Origin: Ruminococcus_G sp050944435
Lineage (GTDB): Bacteria > Bacillota > Clostridia > Lachnospirales > Lachnospiraceae
DNA: 64,000 nucleotides
Assembly: GCA_050944435.1 (NCBI GenBank)
Contig: JBMNRB010000008.1
Coordinates: forward strand, 1 to 64,000
Direction: 5' to 3'
Made by a program: the position numbers and the translations under genes. Positions within the stretch are counted from its first letter, which is position 1. Each line of letters starts with the position of its first letter. The notes under the pieces were generated by a model. That model saw only the letters and a program-made list of their open reading frames with translations, ran no database searches and was not told where the DNA came from. Positions 16,128 through 24,066 of the stretch are shown here, one piece after another.

Positions 16128-18320
16128 ATGGAGCAGAAGATAAAGATAACAAAGTTCCAGAAGAAAATTGATCAAGAGACAGTATTTCAGCTGCTGAACT
16201 GCAGGGAAGACAGTCCTACATATCAGCAGATGAAGGAGGAATTTGAAGAACTGCTGGAGCCGGTAAAGGAAAAACTGAAGCCGGAAGCGGTGGTTGGATT
16301 CGGGAAAGTACCGGAGGAGCTGGTATGCGATAAGCTGAAGCTGGGAGAAGAGGTAATTTACGTTCTGGCTACGGTGGGAAAGGAAGTAAGCAGATTCAGC
16401 TCAGAATTCTTCGATGAGGGCGATTTCCTGAAAGGGATGCTGATTGATGCCATGGCGGATGCCTGTTTATTTGCCATGGATGACGAGATAGAAGATGTGC
16501 TGAAGCATGAGTGCGCAAAACGGCATATTGGTATTATCAGCCGGCTGGAAGCGCCGGAGGACGTTCCCATGGCGGCGCAGAAAGCAGCCTTCGACCAACT
16601 GGATGGAGCGAAAAACCTGGGGATTTCCATCAGTCCTTCTTATATGTATGATCCGGTAAAAACATCTTGTCAGGTCATGCGGGTGACCGAAGATGCAACT
16701 GTCTTCAAAGCGCAGCACAACTGCAGAAAATGTAAAGCAAAGGGGTGTACGATGAGAAAAATACAGCCGATTACCATAACGGTACAGAATAAAGATAAAA
16801 CCTTTCAGATCGTGTCGAAAGAGTATGAGACAATACTGGATGCCATGAATAAGCAAGGGGCGTATTTCAGCGCCGTCTGCGGCGGAAAAGGCAACTGCGG
16901 AAAATGTAAAATCCGTCTGCTGTCCGGTGAGTTGGAGATCACTCCGGCGGACAGAAAACATTTCACGGAAGAAGAGCTGGAAAAGGGATATCGTCTGGCC
17001 TGCCGGGCTTATCCTGCCGATGATATTACCATCAGCATGACGACCCAGGATGAGTCGGGATTCTCCATTCAGGTGGGGCATGGCACAGAGGAAGAAGAAC
17101 ACAGTCAGGTGGAAGAGAACGGATATGATATTGCCATAGATATCGGAACAACTACTCTGGCTTTTCAATTGGTGGGAAAAACCAGTAAGAAACCGGTGGC
17201 TTCTTTTGCAACGCTGAATCGTCAGCGAGCCTTTGGAGCAGATGTCATTTCCAGAATTCAGGCCTCCTGTGACGGCAAAAAAGATGAACTGCAGAAGAGT
17301 ATCCGTGAGGATCTGATGACCGGTATTCAGGCTCTGGTTAAAGATAAAGGAATTGAACCTTCTCAGATTGACCGGATTGCTATCGGCGGCAATACGACCA
17401 TGGGTCATCTGCTGATGGGATTTTCCTGCGAGGGCCTTGGCGTATATCCTTTTACTCCGGTGGATATCGGGCTGATCGAAAAACCCTTCCAGGAAGTACT
17501 GGGCAATACATATCTTGATGCCACGGTGATTCTGCTGCCGGGAATCTCCACCTATGTGGGGGGAGATATTGTTTCCGGACTTTATGACTGTGATTTCGGC
17601 ACCAATGAAAAGACGGCCTTACTGGTGGATCTGGGAACAAACGGCGAGATGGCCATTGGAAACTGTGAGAGAATTGTAACAACTTCCACGGCGGCAGGTC
17701 CGGCCTTCGAAGGCGGCAATATTTCCTGGGGAATGGGAAGTGTTCAGGGAGCAATTTGTAATGTGAAAATTCTCGATGGCAAGGCAAATGTGACTACAAT
17801 TGGAGACAAACCGCCGGTGGGTCTCTGCGGTACCGGCGTTATCGAAACCATGGCTGAACTGATTGAACATGAGTATGTGGATGAAACAGGCCGCCTGGAA
17901 GATGAATATTTTGAAGAAGGATTTGAATTGGCCAAGACGGCTGACGGGAAAAAGATCACCTTTACCCAGCAGGATGTGAGGGAAATCCAGTTGGCCAAAT
18001 CTGCGGTGCGGGCAGGAATCGAAGTATTGCTGCGCCGGTTTGGGGTGACATATGATCAGGTGGACGCTGTTTATCTGGCGGGAGGATTCGGATACCATAT
18101 TAATCAGGAGAAATCCATGGTAATCGGTCTGATTCCCCATGAGTTTGAGGGAAAAATCAAGGCTGTCGGCAACAGTTCTCTGGGCGGCGCCATGCGATAT
18201 CTCACAGAAGACAATGGGAAAGAAGAAATCCAAAGAATTCTAGAGCATTCCACAGAGATTGACCTGTCCCAGGATGCGGACTTTAATGATTTATACATGG
18301 AGCACATGTTCTTTGAATAG
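16128..18320 (+). CDS. Corrinoid-protein reductive activator (RACo type) with N-terminal MetH-activation-like domain
   Basis: Uses ATP and low-potential electrons to bring cob(II)alamin back to cob(I)alamin on a corrinoid protein. 730 residues from ATG 16128 (GGAGGA, 7-base spacing). Domains in order: residues 1-210 resemble the methionine synthase reactivation domain (ATVGKEVSRF, then FDEGDFLKGMLIDAMADA) and end in a Cys cluster C199-C202-C207; a [2Fe-2S] ferredoxin domain has C251, C257, C260 and C292; from about 335 an ASKHA ATPase domain begins with DIAIDIGTTTLAFQL, later VDLGTNGEMAIG and AAGPAFEGG. It follows the methyltransferase and corrinoid genes, so it most likely serves that corrinoid protein. 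The N-terminal fusion is longer than in classical RACo. Confidence 0.85.
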   Translation: MEQKIKITKFQKKIDQETVFQLLNCREDSPTYQQMKEEFEELLEPVKEKLKPEAVVGFGKVPEELVCDKLKLGEEVIYVLATVGKEVSRFSSEFFDEGDFLKGMLIDAMADACLFAMDDEIEDVLKHECAKRHIGIISRLEAPEDVPMAAQKAAFDQLDGAKNLGISISPSYMYDPVKTSCQVMRVTEDATVFKAQHNCRKCKAKGCTMRKIQPITITVQNKDKTFQIVSKEYETILDAMNKQGAYFSAVCGGKGNCGKCKIRLLSGELEITPADRKHFTEEELEKGYRLACRAYPADDITISMTTQDESGFSIQVGHGTEEEEHSQVEENGYDIAIDIGTTTLAFQLVGKTSKKPVASFATLNRQRAFGADVISRIQASCDGKKDELQKSIREDLMTGIQALVKDKGIEPSQIDRIAIGGNTTMGHLLMGFSCEGLGVYPFTPVDIGLIEKPFQEVLGNTYLDATVILLPGISTYVGGDIVSGLYDCDFGTNEKTALLVDLGTNGEMAIGNCERIVTTSTAAGPAFEGGNISWGMGSVQGAICNVKILDGKANVTTIGDKPPVGLCGTGVIETMAELIEHEYVDETGRLEDEYFEEGFELAKTADGKKITFTQQDVREIQLAKSAVRAGIEVLLRRFGVTYDQVDAVYLAGGFGYHINQEKSMVIGLIPHEFEGKIKAVGNSSLGGAMRYLTEDNGKEEIQRILEHSTEIDLSQDADFNDLYMEHMFFE

Positions 18321-18331
18321 GCAGAGGTTTT

Positions 18332-19645
18332 ATGGATTTATTTGACTATATGAAAGAGAAAACCCTGGAGAAAGAATCTCCCCTGGCCTCCCGGATGCGT
18401 CCCACCCGTCTGGAAGAAGTAGTGGGTCAGGAGCATATAATCGGCCCTGGGAAAATGCTGTACCGGGCCATAAAGGCGGATAAGCTCAGTTCCATTATAT
18501 TTTATGGACCGCCGGGAACAGGGAAAACCACCCTGGCAAAGGTGATTGCCAACACTACCAGCGCCCAGTTTGAGCAGCTGAACGCCACTACGGCGGGGAA
18601 AAAGGATATGGAAGCGGTGGTGGAAAAGGCAAAGAATACTTTGGGCATGTATGGGAAGAAAACAATTCTGTTCATCGACGAAATCCACCGTTTTAACAAG
18701 GGGCAGCAGGACTATCTTCTGCCCTTTGTGGAGGACGGAACGGTGATTCTCATTGGCGCTACCACAGAAAATCCCTATTTTGAAGTGAATCGGGCGCTTT
18801 TATCCCGTTCAGTGATTTTTGAACTGAAGCCGCTGAAAAAAGAAGAGATTGAAAAACTTTTAATAAAAGCGGTGACGGATACGGAAAAGGGAATGGGGAT
18901 GTACCATGGGGTGCTGGAGGATGACGCCAGGGAATTCCTGGCGGATATTTCCGGAGGAGACGCCAGAACAGCGTTAAATGCCATTGAGCTGGCTATTTTA
19001 ACTACTCCGGTATCTGAAGATGGAAAAATTCATATAGATTTGGATACGGCTTCCGAATGCATTCAAAAGAGAGCGATCCATTACGACAAGGACGGGGATC
19101 AGCATTATGATACGATTTCCGCTTTTATCAAAAGCATGCGGGGTTCTGATCCCGATGCCGCCGTATATTACCTGGCGAAAATGCTTTTGGCGGGAGAGGA
19201 TGTCAAGTTCATCGCCAGAAGGATAATGATCTGTGCATCGGAAGATGTGGGGAACGCAGATCCCCAGGCACTGATGGTGGCCGTTGCGGCTGCCCAGGCG
19301 GTGGAAAGGGTCGGCATGCCGGAAGCCCAGATTATTCTGTCCCAGGCGGTCACTTATATTGCCGGGGCGCCGAAAAGCAATGCAGCCTGTCAGGCTATCG
19401 GAGCCGCTATGGAATCAGTACGGGCGCATCGTACTTCCGTGCCGCCCCATCTGCAGGACGCCCATTACGGAGGCGCCTCCAGTTTGGGACGGGGCACCGG
19501 ATATCAGTATGCGCATAATTTTCCCAACCATTATGTGAAGCAGCAGTACCTTCCGGATGAAGTGGAAGGAAGTGTATTTTACCAACCGACGGAGATGGGA
19601 TACGAAAAAAAGATAAAAGACTGGCTGGAACAGCTAAAAAAATAA
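18332..19645 (+). CDS. rarA: Replication-associated recombination ATPase RarA (MgsA)
   Basis: Clamp-loader-like AAA+ ATPase acting at stalled replication forks. 437 residues, full length. Walker A FYGPPGTGKTTLA is near residue 58-70, Walker B ILFIDEIHRFNK near 113, sensor 1 IGATTENP near 146, and arginine-finger region NRALLSR near 158. The C-terminal tetramerisation part contains RGSDPDAAVYYLAKML and the conserved APKSNAA and NHYVKQQYLPDE. It starts 11 bases after the activator gene, so the two are probably co-transcribed, though their functions are not obviously linked. Confidence 0.95.
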   Translation: MDLFDYMKEKTLEKESPLASRMRPTRLEEVVGQEHIIGPGKMLYRAIKADKLSSIIFYGPPGTGKTTLAKVIANTTSAQFEQLNATTAGKKDMEAVVEKAKNTLGMYGKKTILFIDEIHRFNKGQQDYLLPFVEDGTVILIGATTENPYFEVNRALLSRSVIFELKPLKKEEIEKLLIKAVTDTEKGMGMYHGVLEDDAREFLADISGGDARTALNAIELAILTTPVSEDGKIHIDLDTASECIQKRAIHYDKDGDQHYDTISAFIKSMRGSDPDAAVYYLAKMLLAGEDVKFIARRIMICASEDVGNADPQALMVAVAAAQAVERVGMPEAQIILSQAVTYIAGAPKSNAACQAIGAAMESVRAHRTSVPPHLQDAHYGGASSLGRGTGYQYAHNFPNHYVKQQYLPDEVEGSVFYQPTEMGYEKKIKDWLEQLKK

Positions 19646-19661
19646 GTCTGGAGATGCAGGC

Positions 19662-21029
19662 TTATTTTTTTAGCGGAATATTTTTCCCGGAGCGGGTATG
19701 GTGAAGGAAAAGACCAATAATAAAACCGACAGCAGCGGGAAAGACCCAGCCCAACCCTAAAGAAAAGAGAGGCAGATATTTTTCAGCGGTGATAAGGAGG
19801 CTGTTTAGATGCAGGAAGGAGACGGCAGTTTCCGGAAGTGCATGGATGAAATCCAGAACAGCCGCGATTAAAGTAAAGACGGTCACGCTTCGGTAAATGT
19901 ATCTGCTGTTGTTAAACCATTTTCCAGTCAAAGCTAAAAGAATCAGGGTAATTGCCAAAGGATAAAGAAACATCAGCACCGGCAGCGCCCAGGAGATAAT
20001 GGTTTCAAGGCCAAGATTGGCTGCTCCGAAGGAAAAGAGACAAAATCCTATAGCCCAGACCCGATAGGAAAAAGCACGGGGAAAGAGCTGGCAGAAAGTC
20101 TGTGCACAACTGGTTATCAGTCCCACGGCTGTTTTCAGACAGGCGAAGGTCACGGTCACGGCCAGGATGATGGAACCAAAGGCGCCGAAATAATGGTTGG
20201 CAATGGTTAAAAGAGCTTCCCCGCCGTTGGGAGCAGCCGCGTAGATTCCCCGGCTCTGGGCGCCGACAACGGCTACCGCCAGATAAATGATTCCCATAAG
20301 CCCGCATCCCAGGCAGCCCGCCCGGACGGTGTTGGCAGCGATAGCTTCCGGGGCGGTAATTTTCAGATCCCGGATGACATTGACCACTATAATGCCGAAG
20401 GCCAGTCCAGCGAGAGCGTCCATGGTATTATATCCTTCCAGGAATCCCGAGATAAATGCCTTCTGAGCATAGGCGCCTTCCGGAGAAACAGCGGCTATAT
20501 TTCCCATGGGAAATAAAAGGGCGGTGATCAGCAAAAGAGCCAAACTGATCAGAAAAAGGGGATTTAGTATCTTACCTACCCAGGTGAGAATATTGCCGGG
20601 ACGCAGGGAAAACCAAAGTACCGCCGCAAAAAATATCAGGGAAAAGACGGCCAGAGGCACAGTCTCTGATGCAGAGGACTTCAGCAGCGGAGATATTCCC
20701 GTTGCAAAGGGAACGGTGGCGCAGCGGGGAATGGCAAAAAGAGGGCCGATGGTCAGATACAGCGCACAGGTGAAAAACAGGCTGTATTTTTTCCCCACAC
20801 GTCCGCTCAGATCCGCCAGGCCGCTGCATCGGCTGATGCCCAGGGCAGCTACGCCCAGAAGAGGCAGACCGACGCCGGTAATGCAAAGTCCCGCTGCTGC
20901 GGCAAAGACATTCTTCCCTGCCAACTGTCCCATGGCAGCGGGAAAAATCAGGTTTCCGGCGCCGAAAAAAAGGCCGAACAGCATACTGCCGACGGCGATC
21001 AGTTCTCGAAACGACAATTTCTTTTTCAT
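19662..21029 (-). CDS. brnQ: Branched-chain amino acid transporter (LIVCS/BrnQ family)
   Basis: Sodium-coupled importer for leucine, isoleucine and valine in the cytoplasmic membrane. 455 residues with about 12 hydrophobic segments. Family signatures are GSMLFGLFFGAGNLIFPAAMG at the N-terminus, the PLFAIPRCATVPF stretch near 98, and a GYNTMDALAGLAFGI segment near 205. It is convergent with rarA, 16 bases apart, and divergent from the EamA transporter gene. Confidence 0.93.
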   Translation of the reverse strand: MKKKLSFRELIAVGSMLFGLFFGAGNLIFPAAMGQLAGKNVFAAAAGLCITGVGLPLLGVAALGISRCSGLADLSGRVGKKYSLFFTCALYLTIGPLFAIPRCATVPFATGISPLLKSSASETVPLAVFSLIFFAAVLWFSLRPGNILTWVGKILNPLFLISLALLLITALLFPMGNIAAVSPEGAYAQKAFISGFLEGYNTMDALAGLAFGIIVVNVIRDLKITAPEAIAANTVRAGCLGCGLMGIIYLAVAVVGAQSRGIYAAAPNGGEALLTIANHYFGAFGSIILAVTVTFACLKTAVGLITSCAQTFCQLFPRAFSYRVWAIGFCLFSFGAANLGLETIISWALPVLMFLYPLAITLILLALTGKWFNNSRYIYRSVTVFTLIAAVLDFIHALPETAVSFLHLNSLLITAEKYLPLFSLGLGWVFPAAVGFIIGLFLHHTRSGKNIPLKK

Positions 21030-21114
21030 AGCTTAATATCCTTTTACATTTACTTTTATTTATGGTAGCATAATAAACGGCAGATGTAAACAAGGGAAAA
21101 GGGGGGAGAAGCAA

Positions 21115-22032
21115 ATGAGGAAGCTTGCATTTTTTCTGCCTGTGATTTCCGGCAGCATGTGGGGGGCATCGGGAGTATTTATCCGAAAACTGAGCAGCTT
21201 TGGGATGGATAACAGCACCATTTTGTTTTCCAGGGCTGCCATTGCAGCAGTTCTTATATTTATCGCGGTTTTATTTTATGACCGCACTTTGCTGAAGGTA
21301 AAAATCAAAGATATCTGGCTGTTTCTGGCTTGTGGTTTACTGGGAATGCTGGGGATGAGTCTGTGCTATAATGAAGCGGTAAATCGTCTCCCCTTGTCTC
21401 TTGCGGCCGTTTTGATGGGACTGACTCCGGCCTTCGTCATGATTATGGCGGCCTTTCTTTTTAAAGAAAAAATCACAGCGAAAAAAACAGCATGTCTGCT
21501 TCTGGCGTTGGCGGGGTGTATTTTGGCCAGCGGGATTCTGGAAGGAATGGACAGCGCCGGTATTTCCCCGGCAGGAATCCTGGCAGGCGTGGTAACTGCG
21601 TTTTTCTATGCGTTATACAGTATCTTCTCTAAAATGGCTTCAGAAAGGGGATACAGTACCTATACGATTATTTTTTACAGTATGATCAGCATTGCCGTGG
21701 CGCTGCTTCCCTTCAGTGACCTCGGACTGATTGGAGATTTTGTAAGGGAAGCTCCCATATCCAATACTGTATTTATGATTGCTCAGGCTATGTGCACTTC
21801 AATGCTGCCATACATATTTTACACGGTTGCTCTTTTGTATATGGAAGCCGGAAGGGTTTCTATCCTGGCATCAGGGGCGGAACCGGTTGCTGCTGTGTGC
21901 TTTGGGGTAATATTTTATGGAGAGATACCAACGATTCTTACAATAGCGGGAATGGCGGTCACCATAACGGCGCTGACGCTGTTATGCATGAAAGATAAAA
22001 AGGTAAAAGACGAAAGAGGAGAATTGGCATGA
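21115..22032 (+). CDS. EamA/DMT family transporter
   Basis: Ten-helix drug/metabolite superfamily permease, 305 residues, made of two EamA repeats (about 7-137 and 150-292). The first starts AFFLPVISGSMWGASGVFIRK and the second begins GILAGVVTAFFYALYSIFSK. The substrate cannot be read from sequence; amino-acid or metabolite export is typical. GGGGGGAG is the ribosome binding site. The stop overlaps the nth start (ATGA), so transporter and nth form a transcription unit. Confidence 0.88.
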   Translation: MRKLAFFLPVISGSMWGASGVFIRKLSSFGMDNSTILFSRAAIAAVLIFIAVLFYDRTLLKVKIKDIWLFLACGLLGMLGMSLCYNEAVNRLPLSLAAVLMGLTPAFVMIMAAFLFKEKITAKKTACLLLALAGCILASGILEGMDSAGISPAGILAGVVTAFFYALYSIFSKMASERGYSTYTIIFYSMISIAVALLPFSDLGLIGDFVREAPISNTVFMIAQAMCTSMLPYIFYTVALLYMEAGRVSILASGAEPVAAVCFGVIFYGEIPTILTIAGMAVTITALTLLCMKDKKVKDERGELA

Positions 22033-22664
22033 CAAAGAAAGAACTGGCGGGAGAAGTGATAGAAAGATTGAAGAGAGAGTATCCGGATGCGGGCTGTACA
22101 CTGGATTACGATCAGGCATGGAAACTGCTGGTGAGCGTGCGTTTGGCCGCCCAGTGTACGGACGCCAGGGTCAATGTGGTAGTGGAAAAGCTTTACGAAA
22201 AATATCCCGATGTGAATGCGCTGGCGGACGCCCAGGTGGAGGATATTGAGGCGATTATCCGGCCCTGCGGACTGGGAAAAAGCAAGGCAAGGGACATCAG
22301 CGCCTGCATGAAGATTTTAAGAGATGAATACCAGGGAAAGGTTCCCAATGATTTTAACGCTCTTTTGAAACTGCCGGGGGTGGGAAGAAAAAGCGCCAAT
22401 CTGATCATGGGCGACGTATTCGGTCAGCCGGCCATTGTAACAGATACGCATTGTATCCGTCTGGTGAACCGTATCGGTCTGGTGGATGGGATAAAGGATC
22501 CCAAGAAAGTGGAGATGGAACTGTGGAAAATTATTCCGCCGATGGAGGGCAGTGATTTCTGCCATCGCCTGGTGTACCACGGAAGAGACATCTGTACTGC
22601 CAGAACTGCTCCCCATTGTGACCGCTGCTGTCTCAATGACATATGTAAAAAAGCTGGCCTTTAA
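22029..22664 (+). CDS. nth: Endonuclease III
   Basis: Base-excision repair DNA glycosylase and AP lyase for oxidised pyrimidines. 211 residues. The helix-hairpin-helix LPGVGRKSANLIMG (near 116-129) holds the catalytic Lys, and VTDTHCIRLVNR (near 138-149) holds the catalytic Asp. The C-terminal [4Fe-4S] cysteines are in C-TARTAPH-C-DR-C-CLNDI-C, spaced 7-2-5 instead of the usual 6-2-5, a small variation. Overlaps the preceding transporter gene by four bases. Confidence 0.95.
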   Translation: MTKKELAGEVIERLKREYPDAGCTLDYDQAWKLLVSVRLAAQCTDARVNVVVEKLYEKYPDVNALADAQVEDIEAIIRPCGLGKSKARDISACMKILRDEYQGKVPNDFNALLKLPGVGRKSANLIMGDVFGQPAIVTDTHCIRLVNRIGLVDGIKDPKKVEMELWKIIPPMEGSDFCHRLVYHGRDICTARTAPHCDRCCLNDICKKAGL

Positions 22665-22681
22665 CGCCAGCTTTTTTACAT
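22643..22681. terminator. Bidirectional terminator between nth and xpt
   Basis: GTAAAAAAGCTGGC pairs with GCCAGCTTTTTTAC around a short loop. A and U runs on both sides allow it to serve the convergent genes on both strands. Confidence 0.9.
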
Positions 22682-22684
22682 AGA

Positions 22685-23281
22685 TTATGATTCTTCCGGA
22701 GCCTGACTGCGGAAGGTGATATGTCCCGTTTCCGGATCCATGGCGTCTACGATGGCCAGGGACTCCAGATGGTATCCTAAATTGCGGATGATGCGTCCTC
22801 CGGCCTGGAAGCCTTTCTCAATAGTGATGCCGATTCCCTCCAAAGTGGCGCCGGCCTCTGTAACGATGGAGATCAGTCCCTGAAGGGCGCAGCCATTGGC
22901 AAGAAAATCATCGATGATCAGGATGTGATCCGATGGACTTAAAAATTTTTTTGAGACAATGACCTGGTTTTTGCATTTGTGGGTGAAGGATTCTACTTCC
23001 GCCACGTACATTTCGCCTTCAATATTAATACTCTTGGATTTTTTGGCAAATACTACGGGAACATTAAAATGCTTAGCTGCCATGCAGGCAATCCCGATGC
23101 CGGATGCTTCGATGGTCAGAATTTTGTTGATGGGCTTGCCCTCAAAGCGTTTTTTAAATTCGGCGCCGATCTGATCAAACAGTTGGATATCCATCTGATG
23201 ATTCAGAAAACTGTCCACTTTCAATACATTTCCTTCTTTTACAATTCCGTCCTTTTGAATTCTTTCTTCTAAAAAGTTCAT
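22685..23281 (-). CDS. xpt: Xanthine phosphoribosyltransferase
   Basis: Purine salvage enzyme that turns xanthine and PRPP into XMP. 198 residues, the usual length. It starts MNFLEERIQKDGIVKEGNVLKVDSFLNHQ, has the type I PRTase motif VLIIDDFLANGCA near 124-136 and KFKKRF-like helices, all typical of Bacillus-type Xpt. Second gene after an ECF transporter gene, with a 16-base gap. No purine riboswitch core is visible upstream of the pair, unlike xpt-pbuX of Bacillus. Confidence 0.95.
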   Translation of the reverse strand: MNFLEERIQKDGIVKEGNVLKVDSFLNHQMDIQLFDQIGAEFKKRFEGKPINKILTIEASGIGIACMAAKHFNVPVVFAKKSKSINIEGEMYVAEVESFTHKCKNQVIVSKKFLSPSDHILIIDDFLANGCALQGLISIVTEAGATLEGIGITIEKGFQAGGRIIRNLGYHLESLAIVDAMDPETGHITFRSQAPEES

Positions 23282-23297
23282 AGTTCCTCCCTCAGGT

Positions 23298-23948
23298 TTA
23301 CGCGATGCCTTTTAACACCAGCATCAGGAAAATCAAAGTAACCAGAAGCACGGCACAGACCAGCATAATGCCGGTGCGGCGCTGCCTCACTGCTCCGGCA
23401 GGGGATGTGATTTCCAGAAATCCGGCCTTTCGAAGAGCGGTGACAATAGGTTTGTAGATCAATAAAGTGATCACGGTATTCAGTCCGCCTTTTAACAGAT
23501 TAAAAGGCAGAAAGGCGGGAAGCAGAAGCTCGGCAACAGCTTCCCTGGGATACCCCATGTAAATGGGGGTAATCAGGTAGTTCCAGAGCAGCATGACTGC
23601 AGTGGTGAACAGACAGCCGCAGATCAAGCCTGCAATCGCCCCTCGTATAGTGTGATTCTTTTTGTAAATATAAGCGGCGGTACATGCAAAACAGCAGCTT
23701 GACAAAACATTCATGATACAGCCGATGGGGCCGGTTTCGCTGACCGTAACCATCTCGATCAGAGAAACGATCAAGGAGATGATAAAAGAGGTCATTGGTC
23801 CGAAAATAAATCCGCCGATGGCGATGACCACATCCTTTGGATCGTATTTCAGAAAGAGGACTACCGGAAATCGGCCGACAACCATAACTATGTAAGACAC
23901 GGCACAGAGCATGCCGATCATGGTAAGTTTTTTTGATTTTGCGTTCAT
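23298..23948 (-). CDS. ECF transporter substrate-binding (S) component, RibU-like
   Basis: Membrane subunit that binds a vitamin or vitamin-like molecule and works with the shared EcfA/A'/T energising module encoded elsewhere. 216 residues with about six hydrophobic segments. It starts KKLTMIGMLCAVSYIVMVVG, has FKYDPKDVVIAIGGFIFGP-type and ITPIYMGYPREAV segments, and ends in a long hydrophobic tail. The pattern resembles the RibU riboflavin family. Coupling to xpt would also fit a purine-related substrate. No FMN riboswitch was seen upstream. Confidence 0.75.
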   Translation of the reverse strand: MNAKSKKLTMIGMLCAVSYIVMVVGRFPVVLFLKYDPKDVVIAIGGFIFGPMTSFIISLIVSLIEMVTVSETGPIGCIMNVLSSCCFACTAAYIYKKNHTIRGAIAGLICGCLFTTAVMLLWNYLITPIYMGYPREAVAELLLPAFLPFNLLKGGLNTVITLLIYKPIVTALRKAGFLEITSPAGAVRQRRTGIMLVCAVLLVTLIFLMLVLKGIA

Positions 23949-23976
23949 GATATTCCCGTTCTTTCATCTTTCGTAA

Positions 23977-24020
23977 CGGAAAATTTCCGACAAAATTTTC
24001 CGTCCAGACACCATATTATC
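23977..24020 (-). promoter_or_regulatory. Promoter -10 and 5' UTR hairpin of the ECF-xpt operon
   Basis: On the minus strand a GATAAT -10-like box lies at 24020-24015. Downstream in the transcript CGGAAAATTT pairs perfectly with AAATTTTCCG (24002-23993 with 23986-23977), about 28 bases before the start codon. The -35 is weak. The hairpin has no U run and no known riboswitch core. Confidence 0.4.
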
Positions 24021-24066
24021 ACATTGATACAGGAAAGTCACGATACAATTGCCATCAGTTTTTCCT

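Noticed and set aside
23949..24066. FMN or purine riboswitch upstream of the ECF-xpt genes
   Set aside because: Neither the FMN conserved core nor the purine three-way junction bases are present, only a simple hairpin.
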